Of a DNA stretch of 64,000 nt, positions 1 through 7,004 are shown piece after piece; within the stretch, counting starts at the first letter, position 1, and the number at the start of each line of letters is the position of its first letter. The translations under genes and the position numbers were made by a program. The notes beneath the pieces are model-generated. The model worked only from the letters and a program-made list of their open reading frames with translations. It was not told the DNA's origin and did not search any database. The DNA comes from Methylobacterium hispanicum (lineage in GTDB: Bacteria; Pseudomonadota; Alphaproteobacteria; Rhizobiales; Beijerinckiaceae): positions 372,001 to 436,000 of the forward strand of contig NZ_BPQO01000001.1 in the NCBI RefSeq assembly GCF_022179285.1, read 5' to 3'.

Positions 1-381
1 CACCGCCATCACGAGCGTGTCGTAGGGAACCGTCCGCTCGGGCGTCACCTCGCGCCCTTCCGCATCGTGGCTCGCGGCGAGCTGGACCGTGCGCGTAGCC
101 CGGTCGAGCCCAATCATCTGGCCGATGCGGTAGCGGAAATGGTGCTGGTGGGCGTGGTGCAGGTAGTCCACCGCGTGGTGCCCGATGTCGAGGCTGCCGG
201 CCGCCACCTCGTGCAGCAGCGGCTTCCAGATATGGGTGCGGGCCCGGTCCACCAGCGTGACGTGCGCCTTGCCCTTGCGGCCGAGCTTGTCCCCGAGCTG
301 CGTGACGAGCTGCAGGCCGGCGGCGCCGCCTCCGACCACCACGATGCGGTGCAGGCCGCTCTCCTTCTCGGCAGGTACCAT
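1..381 (-). CDS. NAD(P)/FAD-dependent oxidoreductase (NDH-2-like), N-terminal part
   Basis: Only the first 127 codons lie in the window; the gene runs off the left edge. The protein starts near MVPAEKESGL and quickly enters a Rossmann dinucleotide site VVVGGGAAGLQL, with the GxGxxG glycines at about residues 17, 19 and 22. A later stretch (HIWKPLLHEVAAGSLD) is typical of type II NADH dehydrogenases, single-subunit membrane-associated enzymes that pass electrons from NADH to quinone without pumping protons. The C-terminal half, which would confirm the NADH site and membrane-anchoring helix, is outside the window, so ferredoxin- or sulfide-quinone reductase relatives cannot be excluded. Confidence 0.8.
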   Translation of the reverse strand, partial: MVPAEKESGLHRIVVVGGGAAGLQLVTQLGDKLGRKGKAHVTLVDRARTHIWKPLLHEVAAGSLDIGHHAVDYLHHAHQHHFRYRIGQMIGLDRATRTVQLAASHDAEGREVTPERTVPYDTLVMAV

Positions 382-511
382 TCCGTCCCCTCAAGCGCTC
401 GTCGGCCCGGCACGTCCGGCCACCGCGATCTCATCCCTGCTTACACAGGATAGGCGTCTGTATGCCAGATCTTCCCGTCACCCCGTCCGGCCTCTTGCGC
501 GGGACGCGCGC

Positions 512-1159
512 TCAGGCCTGCGGCGCGCCGGGCTGGCGCAGAGGATGCGCCTCGGCGAAGGCGGGCAGCGCGAGGCAGGTCTCGGCGATGCGGGCCACGG
601 TCGGATAGGGCTCGGTCGGCACCGAGAAGATCCTGGTGCCCACCCAGAGGCTGACGAGGCAGAGGTCGGCGTGGCTGACCTGATCGCCCTGGCAGAACCG
701 GCCGGTGCCGGGCTCGCCGCTCAAGCGCTTCTCCAGCGTCTCCAACCCGGTGGTGAAGCTGTGGCGCACGAACTCCATCATGCGCGCCTGGGGCAGGCCG
801 TAGGCTTCCATCAGGTAGGTGCGCACCCGCGGCACGTAGAGCGGGTGCGTGTCGCAGGCGACGACCTGGGCGAGCGAGCGCGCCCGCGCACGGGCCCGCG
901 GGTCCTCCGGCAGCAGGCGCACGCCGCCCCGCGTTTCCTCCAGATAGTCGAGGATGGCGAGCGACTGGGTCAGCGGCGGCCCGTCCCCGTCGAAGAGCGC
1001 CGGCACCGCGCCCTGCGGGTTGATCGCCCGGAATTCCGGCCGGTGCTGGTCGCCCGCGTCGAGGTCGATGAAGGTCTCCTCGTACGGGATCTGCTTCAGC
1101 TTCAGGGCGATCCGTACCCGGAAGGCGGCGGCCGAGCGCCAGTTGCCGTACATCTTCAT
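512..1159 (-). CDS. maiA: Glutathione S-transferase, zeta class (maleylacetoacetate isomerase-like)
   Basis: A 215-residue protein, the usual length for this family. The N-terminal thioredoxin fold carries NWRSAAAFRVRIALKLKQIP, the variant of the zeta-class active-site loop (WRSSAAYRVRIAL in maleylpyruvate and maleylacetoacetate isomerases); the GSH-binding segment GAVPALFDGDG and PLTQSLAILDYLEE follow. The all-alpha C-terminal domain covers roughly residues 85-212. Family members isomerise maleylacetoacetate or maleylpyruvate with glutathione in tyrosine or gentisate breakdown. No other gene of those pathways is adjacent, so the exact substrate is open. An upstream in-frame extension exists, but the ATG before KMYGNW matches family starts. 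Confidence 0.8.
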   Translation of the reverse strand: MKMYGNWRSAAAFRVRIALKLKQIPYEETFIDLDAGDQHRPEFRAINPQGAVPALFDGDGPPLTQSLAILDYLEETRGGVRLLPEDPRARARARSLAQVVACDTHPLYVPRVRTYLMEAYGLPQARMMEFVRHSFTTGLETLEKRLSGEPGTGRFCQGDQVSHADLCLVSLWVGTRIFSVPTEPYPTVARIAETCLALPAFAEAHPLRQPGAPQA

Positions 1160-1374
1160 CGTGTGCCCCCATCTCGCCTGCCACCGAGCACACCCCAGAG
1201 CGGTCCGAACCGCAAGGGCCGCGCCCGTCATGATCCGGGCCTCTCCCCGGCCTGCTATCCGCCGGCTGAAAACCTGCCCGGCGCTGCGACGCGTTGCCCC
1301 GGCCGCGGCTTCCTGCAAAGACACGGGCTCAAGGACACGCTTCGGGCCCGCACGAGCCCCGATGGAGCACCGGG

Positions 1375-2388
1375 ATGCAGATCGCCACACCCTACCTGAT
1401 GTTCCTCGGCGACGTGCCGGACAAGCTGGCCGCCAAGACCGCCTACGGCATTGCCGACTGGCGTCCCGAATGGTGCGTCGGCCAGATGCGCCTGCCCGGC
1501 TGCGCGGCCGATCTCGGCATCCCGGACCTCACCCTCGACGAGGCGCTCGCCAAAGGCTGCCGGACGCTGGTGATCGGCGTGGTCAACGCGGGCGGCGTGC
1601 TGCCCGAGCACTGGGTCGCCGAGATCGTGGCCGCCCTCGATGCCGGCCTCGACGTGGCGAGCGGCCTGCACGTCCGGCTCGGCGCGGTGCCGGCGATCGC
1701 GGAAGCGGCCGAGCGCAACGGCCGCCAGCTCCACGACGTCCGCCACACCAGCGAGACCTTCGCCACCGGCAAGGGCACGCGGCGGCCGGGCCTGCGCCTG
1801 CTGACCGTCGGCACCGACTGCTCGGTCGGCAAGAAGTACACCGCGCTGGCGCTGGAGAAGGGCATGCGGGCGCGCGGCCTCGACGCGGATTTCCGCGCCA
1901 CCGGCCAGACCGGCGTGTTCATCTCCGGCCGGGGCGTGGCCATCGACGCGGTGGTGGCCGATTTCATCTCGGGCGCCGTCGAGTGGATCGCGCCGGCCGC
2001 CGCGCCGGGGCACTGGGACCTGATCGAGGGCCAGGGCTCGCTCTACCATCCCTCCTTCGCGGGCGTGAGCCTCGGGCTGCTCCACGGCGCGCAGGCGGAC
2101 GCCTTCGTGGTCTGCCACGAGCCGACCCGCACCACGATGCGCGGCGTCGAGCACCCGCTGCCGACGATCCGGCAGGTGATCGACCTCACGGTGCAGCTCG
2201 GGCGGCTCACCAACCCGGAGATCCGGCCCGTCGGCATCGCGGTCAACACGCAGGCGCTGGAGGAGGCCGAGGCCCGCGCGCTCCTCGACCAGCTCGCCGT
2301 CTCGCACGGCCTGCCCGCGACCGACCCGGTGCGCTTCGGCGTCGAGGGTCTCGTCGATCGGATCGTCGCCGAGTTCCCGGGAGCCTGA
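1375..2388 (+). CDS. dgcN: DUF1611 family protein, probable D-glutamate N-acetyltransferase DgcN
   Basis: 337 residues. The N-terminal half is the DUF1611 Rossmann-like domain; the C-terminal half has a P-loop-like motif GTDCSVGKKYTA at about 146-157 and an acidic strand DLIEGQGS. A DUF1611 protein encoded next to an enolase-superfamily epimerase is the DgcN-DgcA arrangement described for D-glutamate catabolism. There DgcN acetylates D-glutamate to N-acetyl-D-glutamate, which DgcA converts to the L form. The next gene starts 4 bp after this stop, so the two are almost certainly co-transcribed. The ATG at 1375 was chosen because family proteins begin close to the segment PYLMFLGDV. Older annotations of this family as an epimerase/dehydratase are not supported by the motif content. 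Confidence 0.8.
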   Translation: MQIATPYLMFLGDVPDKLAAKTAYGIADWRPEWCVGQMRLPGCAADLGIPDLTLDEALAKGCRTLVIGVVNAGGVLPEHWVAEIVAALDAGLDVASGLHVRLGAVPAIAEAAERNGRQLHDVRHTSETFATGKGTRRPGLRLLTVGTDCSVGKKYTALALEKGMRARGLDADFRATGQTGVFISGRGVAIDAVVADFISGAVEWIAPAAAPGHWDLIEGQGSLYHPSFAGVSLGLLHGAQADAFVVCHEPTRTTMRGVEHPLPTIRQVIDLTVQLGRLTNPEIRPVGIAVNTQALEEAEARALLDQLAVSHGLPATDPVRFGVEGLVDRIVAEFPGA

Positions 2389-2392
2389 GGCG

Positions 2393-3379
2393 ATGACCCG
2401 CCGCCTCACCGTCGCCGTCGAGCGCTTCCCCATCGCGGGTGCCTTCACGATCTCCCGCGGCAGCCGCACGGAGGCCGCGGTGGTGGTCGCGCGCCTCAGT
2501 GACGAGGCGGGCTTTGCCGGGCAGGGCGAGTGCGTGCCCTACGCCCGCTACGGCGAGAGCGTGGAGAGCGTCGCCGCGCTGATCGCGGCGCAGGAGGAGG
2601 CCGTGGCGGCCGGGATCACGCGAGCCGAGTTGCTGGAGCGCCTGCCCGCGGGCGCGGCCCGCAACGCGCTGGACTGCGCGCTGCTCGACCTCGAGGCGAA
2701 GCAGCTCGGCCGGCCCGCCCACGAGATCCTCGGTCTCACGGCGCCGGGCCCGGCGGTCACCGCCTACACCTTGAGCCTCGGCACGCCGCAGAGCATGGAG
2801 GAGGCCGCCCGCAAGGCCGCCGCCCGCCCGCTCCTGAAGGTGAAGCTCGGCGGCGAAGGAGACCCGGAGCGGATCGCGGCGGTGCGCCGGGGCGCGCCGG
2901 ATTCGCGCCTCATCGTCGATGCCAACGAGGCGTGGCGGCCGGAGACGCTGGCGGCGAACCTCGCGGCCTGCCTGGCGGCGGGCGTCGGCCTGATCGAGCA
3001 GCCGCTGCCCGCGGGCGAGGACGCGGCGCTCGAAGGGATGGAGCGCCCGATCCCGATCTGCGCCGACGAGAGCCTGCACGACCGGGCCGGGCTCGACGCG
3101 CTCGCCGGGCGCTACGACGCGATCAACATCAAGCTCGACAAGACCGGCGGCCTGACCGAGGCGGTGATGCTCGCCCACGAGGCGCGCGCGCGCGGCCTCT
3201 CCTTGATGATCGGCTGCATGGTCGGCACCTCGCTCGCCATGGCGCCCGCGATGCTGCTCGCCCACCACGCGGACTACGTCGATCTGGACGGCCCGCTGCT
3301 GCTGGCCCGCGACCGCGAGCCGGCGCTGCGCTTCGAGGGCAGCACGATCCACCCGCCGGAGCCGGCGCTCTGGGGGTGA
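2393..3379 (+). CDS. dgcA: Enolase-superfamily epimerase, probable N-acetyl-D-glutamate racemase DgcA
   Basis: 328 residues with the full muconate-lactonizing/dipeptide epimerase architecture: N-terminal capping domain, then a TIM barrel. The catalytic and metal residues are visible: KVK at 149-151, Asp176 in IVDANEAW, Glu202 in IEQPLP, Asp225 in CADES and a Lys pair in INIKLDKTGG (247 and 250). Two opposed lysines are the signature of 1,1-proton-transfer epimerases. General databases would label it L-Ala-D/L-Glu epimerase. The tight coupling to the DUF1611 gene favours racemisation of N-acetyl-D-glutamate. If it were a murein peptide epimerase, a nearby dipeptide transporter or peptidase might be expected, and none is seen. 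Confidence 0.85.
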   Translation: MTRRLTVAVERFPIAGAFTISRGSRTEAAVVVARLSDEAGFAGQGECVPYARYGESVESVAALIAAQEEAVAAGITRAELLERLPAGAARNALDCALLDLEAKQLGRPAHEILGLTAPGPAVTAYTLSLGTPQSMEEAARKAAARPLLKVKLGGEGDPERIAAVRRGAPDSRLIVDANEAWRPETLAANLAACLAAGVGLIEQPLPAGEDAALEGMERPIPICADESLHDRAGLDALAGRYDAINIKLDKTGGLTEAVMLAHEARARGLSLMIGCMVGTSLAMAPAMLLAHHADYVDLDGPLLLARDREPALRFEGSTIHPPEPALWG

Positions 3380-3383
3380 GGCC

Positions 3384-3863
3384 TCAGCGCTGCGGCGTCG
3401 CCACCACGGCGAGGCCGAGGCGGTCGAGGGCGTCGCGCAGGGACGCGTCCTCGATGCGCGAGACGGCCTGGGCCACCTCGCCGCGCCGGCCGGGATCGAT
3501 CTCCCGGCGCCGCGCGGGCGCCCCGGGCCGGCCGACCCGGTCCTGCTTCATCACGATCCGGCCGATGCAGGCCCAGCCGTAATGCGCGTTGATGCGCTGG
3601 ATCACCACGGGGGCGAGGTGCTGCAGCTCGATCGCGAACACGCTCTCGACCTGCACCACGAGGGTTCCCGCATCGGGCGCCTCGGCGCTGTTGCGGCGCT
3701 TGCGCGGCCACTCGATCCGCGCGGGGCGACAGTAGCGGGCGAGCCGCGCGCCCACGATGTCGGGCCAGGCGGCCAGGATGTCGGTCGAGGCGAAGCCCTG
3801 CGCGGCAAAGGCCGGCCCGATGCAGCCCTCGATCAGTTCCGCCAGCGGTTTGACGCGCGCCAT
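3384..3863 (-). CDS. DUF721 (DciA-like) family protein
   Basis: 159 residues. The N-terminal segment (KPLAELIEGCIGPAFAAQGF then AAWPDIVGARLA) is characteristic of the DUF721 domain; the C-terminal part is basic and proline-poor with a predicted helical end. DUF721 contains DciA, the ancestral loader/operator of replicative helicase DnaB in bacteria that lack DnaC. Alphaproteobacterial members are divergent, so a helicase role is an inference. It is transcribed divergently from mutY with only 101 bp between starts and ends 4 bp from the dgcA stop (convergent). Confidence 0.75.
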   Translation of the reverse strand: MARVKPLAELIEGCIGPAFAAQGFASTDILAAWPDIVGARLARYCRPARIEWPRKRRNSAEAPDAGTLVVQVESVFAIELQHLAPVVIQRINAHYGWACIGRIVMKQDRVGRPGAPARRREIDPGRRGEVAQAVSRIEDASLRDALDRLGLAVVATPQR

Positions 3864-3964
3864 GGTCTCTCGAACGCCTCAGCGGCCACGCCCGCACGAT
3901 AACCCGCCGATGGTTAACGCGGCAGCCCTTTGACCGGGCCCGCGCACCGGCTATCACCGCGGGG

Positions 3965-5284
3965 ATGCCAGCGTCCGACTCGTCCGATCCGGGCCTCCCG
4001 CCCGCCCGCGCGGCCGACCTCCTCGCCTGGTACGACCGGCACCGCCGCGTCCTGCCCTGGCGGGCGCTTCCCGGCGAGACCCCCGACCCCTACCGGGTCT
4101 GGCTCTCCGAGGTGATGCTGCAGCAGACCACCATCGCGGCGGTCCGCCCCTATTTCGAGCGGTTCCTGGCGCGCTTCCCCGATATCGGCGCGCTTGCCAG
4201 CGCGCCCGAGGAGGCGGTGATGTCGGCCTGGGCCGGGCTCGGCTACTACTCGCGGGCGCGCAACCTGCACGCCTGCGCGAAGGCGGTGGCGGCGGCTAGG
4301 GCCTTCCCCGACACGGCCGAGGGCCTGCGCCGGCTGCCCGGCATCGGCGCCTACACGGCGGGCGCCATCGCGGCCATCGCCTTCGGGCGCGCGGAAGCCG
4401 CCGTCGACGGCAACGTCGAGCGCGTGATGAGCCGCCTCTACGCGGTGGAGGCGCCGCTGCCCGGGGCGCGGACGGAGATCCGGCGGCTGACGCAGGCCCT
4501 GGTGCCGGCGGAGAGACCGGGCGACTTCGCGCAAGGGCTGATGGATCTCGGCGCCACGATCTGCACGCCGAAGCGGCCCGCCTGCGCGCTCTGCCCCTGG
4601 CTCGCGCCCTGCCACGCCCGGGCCGCGGGCACGCAGGAGACCTTCCCGCGCAAGATCAAGGCAGTGAAGGGGGCGCTGCGGCGCGGCGCGGCCTTCGTGG
4701 TCGTGCGCGCGGGCGACGAGGCGGTGCTGCTGCGCACGCGGCCGCCGGAGGGATTGCTGGGCAACATGGCGGAGCCGCCAACGAGCGCCTGGGAGAGCGA
4801 TTACGATCCGGCCGGCGCTCTCCTCGACGCGCCGCTCGACGCCCGCTGGAAGCGCCTGCCGGGCCTCGTGCGGCACGGCTTCACGCATTTCCCGCTGGAG
4901 CTGACGGTGTTCCTGGCCCGGGTCGCACTCAACACGGCGCCGCCCGCCGGCATGCGCTTCACGCCCCGGCGGGATCTCGCCGAGGAGCCCCTGCCCGGCC
5001 TGATGCGCAAGGTGCTGGCCCACGCCTTCGACCCGCGGCCGGAGCCCGAGAAGAAGCCGCGCGGCCGCCCCAAGAAGGAGCCGCCGCCGATGCCCCTCCT
5101 CGCGGTGTTCGACGAACCCGAGGTGGTGGCCGAGCCCCCGCCGCGCTTCCGCCCGGTGCCGAAGCCGCGCCCGCGCATCGCGGAGGTGCCGCCTCCGGAC
5201 ACCGAGGAGATGTTCTCCGACGAGCCGCCGCCGGAGGTGTCGACCCCGCGCCGGCCGGTGCGGGGGGCGGGCCGGCGGCGCTGA
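3965..5284 (+). CDS. mutY: A/G-specific adenine DNA glycosylase MutY with AT-hook-like C-terminal tail
   Basis: 439 residues; about 360 are standard MutY. Visible are the catalytic Glu49 (SEVMLQQT), the helix-hairpin-helix LPGIGAYTAGAI near 124-135, catalytic Asp148 in VDGNVERV, and the 4Fe-4S cluster C-x6-C-x2-C-x5-C at 200, 207, 210 and 216. The C-terminal Nudix-like domain ends in FTHFPLEL and LPGLMRKVLAHAF. The enzyme removes adenine mispaired with 8-oxoguanine in base-excision repair. An extra 75-80 residue tail follows: KKPRGRPKK at about 363-371 is an AT-hook-like core, then a Pro/Glu-rich low-complexity stretch and a basic end. The tail lacks an obvious fold. The start was set at the ATG before PASDSSDP. 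Confidence 0.95.
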   Translation: MPASDSSDPGLPPARAADLLAWYDRHRRVLPWRALPGETPDPYRVWLSEVMLQQTTIAAVRPYFERFLARFPDIGALASAPEEAVMSAWAGLGYYSRARNLHACAKAVAAARAFPDTAEGLRRLPGIGAYTAGAIAAIAFGRAEAAVDGNVERVMSRLYAVEAPLPGARTEIRRLTQALVPAERPGDFAQGLMDLGATICTPKRPACALCPWLAPCHARAAGTQETFPRKIKAVKGALRRGAAFVVVRAGDEAVLLRTRPPEGLLGNMAEPPTSAWESDYDPAGALLDAPLDARWKRLPGLVRHGFTHFPLELTVFLARVALNTAPPAGMRFTPRRDLAEEPLPGLMRKVLAHAFDPRPEPEKKPRGRPKKEPPPMPLLAVFDEPEVVAEPPPRFRPVPKPRPRIAEVPPPDTEEMFSDEPPPEVSTPRRPVRGAGRRR

Positions 5285-5368
5285 CGGCGATGTCGAGCCG
5301 CCATTCCCTGCAGACGGGCCACCGTCCCGCTTCCTCGATCCCCGGCCACGGGCGGGCGCACCCGCTAT

Positions 5369-5391
5369 TCCCGTCCCTTCGCGGGACGGGA
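5369..5391. terminator. Hairpin between convergent mutY and Nudix gene
   Basis: A perfect 9-bp stem (TCCCGTCCC / GGGACGGGA) with a 5-base loop TTCGC sits midway between the convergent stops at 5284 and 5429. There is no clear U-tract, so it may act as a bidirectional stabiliser rather than a strong intrinsic terminator. Confidence 0.45.
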
Positions 5392-5428
5392 GAGCGCATG
5401 GTTCGGTGCGTTCGATCCCAGGACCCGT

Positions 5429-6001
5429 TCACCCCTCCGCGAACAGCTCCGGGTGCCTGAGCCGCAGCGCGTAGACCAGTACCAGGGTCTTCATGTCCGC
5501 GATGGTGCCGCGCTCGCTCATCGCCGCGACTTCGGCGAGCGGTAATTCGTGCACGGTGATCGCCTCGTGCTCGTCGGCGAGACCGCCGCCGGGGCCGGCC
5601 TTGTCGGACTCCGAATAGGGAGCGAGGAACAGGTCCATCCGCTCGGTCGAGATGCCGGGCGCGGTCCAGGCGCTGACCACGAGCTCGAGCGCGTCCAATC
5701 GCAGGCCGGTCTCCTCGAAGGCCTCGCGGCGGGCGCCCTCCTCGGGATTGCCCTCGTCGAGGATGCCGGCCGGCGCCTCGATCATCTCGGGGGGGCCGTC
5801 GGCGTAGAGGACGGGGGCGCGGAACTGCGAGATCAGTACGGCGGTGCGCCGGACCGGATCGTAGGGCAGCACCGCGACCGCGCGCCCGTGATCCTCGATC
5901 TCGCGCTTCACGCGCGTGCCGTCCGCCATCGTCACCTCGGCGACGAGGAAGCGGGCCCAGCCGTCGTGGATGAGGCGGGTGCCGCCGATATAGGGTGCCA
6001 T
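5429..6001 (-). CDS. Nudix hydrolase, NudK/ADP-ribose pyrophosphatase type
   Basis: 190 residues. The Nudix signature ends in RREAFEETGL, giving the metal-binding REUxEExGU core; it is preceded by PAGILDEGNPEEGA, whose spacing matches the NudK (GDP-mannose pyrophosphatase) subgroup rather than the strict Gx5Ex7 form of NudF. A following Pro/Gly patch (TAPGISTERMDLFLAPY) also fits nucleotide-sugar and ADP-ribose pyrophosphatases. Likely role: cytosolic cleavage of a nucleoside-diphosphate sugar or ADP-ribose. It lies convergent with mutY and upstream of tusA on the same strand direction, without evidence of an operon. Confidence 0.85.
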   Translation of the reverse strand: MAPYIGGTRLIHDGWARFLVAEVTMADGTRVKREIEDHGRAVAVLPYDPVRRTAVLISQFRAPVLYADGPPEMIEAPAGILDEGNPEEGARREAFEETGLRLDALELVVSAWTAPGISTERMDLFLAPYSESDKAGPGGGLADEHEAITVHELPLAEVAAMSERGTIADMKTLVLVYALRLRHPELFAEG

Positions 6002-6115
6002 CTGCCGGAGATTCCTGCCGTTCGTCCTGAGCGCTGCGGGGAGCGCATGGCTCAGGAATGCGGCGTCATCGCGAAGCCCCGGAGAAAGCTCTGCGAATCC
6101 GCGGCGGCGCCGCGA

Positions 6116-6358
6116 TCACCCGGAGCCGTCGGCCCCGCGGAGGACGACGAACCGGAGCACGCCGCCTTCTCGCGCGCTCGATTCCAGGCGATGCCCGTCC
6201 TCCCGGAGGAGGTTCGGAATGTCGATGGCCGCCATCGGGTCGGTGCAGGTGAGGGTGAGGCGCGCCCCGGGCGCGAGCGTCCGGAGGGCCTTGCGCGTCC
6301 GGAGTACCGGCAGCGGGCATTTCAGGCCCGTCAGATCCAGATCGACCCCGTCCGCCAT
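6116..6358 (-). CDS. TusA-family sulfurtransferase / sulfur carrier
   Basis: 80 residues, standard for the family. The fold begins LDLTGLKCPLPVLRTRKAL with the essential CPxP motif (Cys14) at the start of the first helix; the second half LTLTCTDPMAAIDIPNLL fits the alpha/beta sandwich. TusA-type proteins carry a persulfide on the CPxP cysteine and hand sulfur to tRNA thiolation, molybdenum-cofactor or other pathways. No tus, dsr or moa gene is adjacent (moaE is about 21 kb away), so the acceptor is unknown. Confidence 0.9.
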   Translation of the reverse strand: MADGVDLDLTGLKCPLPVLRTRKALRTLAPGARLTLTCTDPMAAIDIPNLLREDGHRLESSAREGGVLRFVVLRGADGSG

Positions 6359-6370
6359 GACCGCACGCGA

Positions 6371-6407
6371 GAAAGCCCCGCCGACGCGGTGCGCCGACAG
6401 GGCTTTC
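6371..6407 (-). terminator. Hairpin downstream of the Gly/Tyr-rich gene
   Basis: An 8-bp stem GAAAGCCC / GGGCTTTC encloses a 21-base GC-rich loop 30 bp after the stop of the minus-strand gene ending at 6437. Read on the minus strand, the stem ends in CTTTCTC, a weak U-rich run. Termination is plausible but unproven. Confidence 0.4.
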
Positions 6408-6436
6408 CTTAGTGGGTCCGGTTCGGCCTGTCAGCC

Positions 6437-6871
6437 TTACCAGCCGCCGTAGCCGTAATAGCCGCCATAGGCCGGGTAGCCGTACCCGTAGCCGACCGGC
6501 GCGTAGCCGTAGGCGGGGTAGCCGTAACCGTAGCCGCCGCCGTAGCCGCCATAGTAGCCGTAGCGCGGGGCCGCGCTCGCCGCGATGGCGCCGCCGATCA
6601 GGCCGAGGGCCGCGCCGGCCGCGAGGGCGCCGCCGACATTACGGCGATAGCCGTAGCCCCGGTAGCCGTAGCCGCCGTACCCGCCGCGCCAGCCGTAGCC
6701 GCGGCCGTAGTAGCCGCCGCGCCAGCCGACATTGTCGACCGTGGCGTTGGCGCCGCCCACCTGGTTGCCCGACAGGGCAGGAAGCGGGGCCGCCTGCGCG
6801 GTCTGCACGGCACCGATCGAGGTCCCGAGTGCCGTGACGCCGGCCAGGGCGAGAGTCATGAAGCGCGACAT
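6437..6871 (-). CDS. Secreted glycine/tyrosine-rich protein of unknown function
   Basis: 144 residues. A clear signal peptide (MSRFMTLALAGVTALG then VQTAQA|APL) is followed by a short neutral region with NATVDNVGWRGG. About 75 residues are then almost entirely Gly, Tyr, Arg, Pro and Ala in repeats such as RGYGWRGGYGGYGY and YGYPAYGY, interrupted by a hydrophobic Gly/Ala segment (GGALAAGAALGLIGGAIAASAA) that could insert in a membrane. An AGGAG ribosome-binding site lies 10 bases before the ATG. Such proteins are common in Methylobacterium and related genera. No enzymatic motif is visible; a surface or outer-membrane structural role is a guess. Confidence 0.8.
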   Translation of the reverse strand: MSRFMTLALAGVTALGTSIGAVQTAQAAPLPALSGNQVGGANATVDNVGWRGGYYGRGYGWRGGYGGYGYRGYGYRRNVGGALAAGAALGLIGGAIAASAAPRYGYYGGYGGGYGYGYPAYGYAPVGYGYGYPAYGGYYGYGGW

Positions 6872-7004
6872 GATCGCGATCTCCTGAGCATGGGAAGGTC
6901 CCGGAAAACGGCGGGACCGCCCCTCTCGTTCCAGTCCGTACGGTCGCAGGCCCACGAAAGTGCGCGGCCGCACACGGGTCCGTGCCGGGACCCGCTCGGG
7001 CGCT

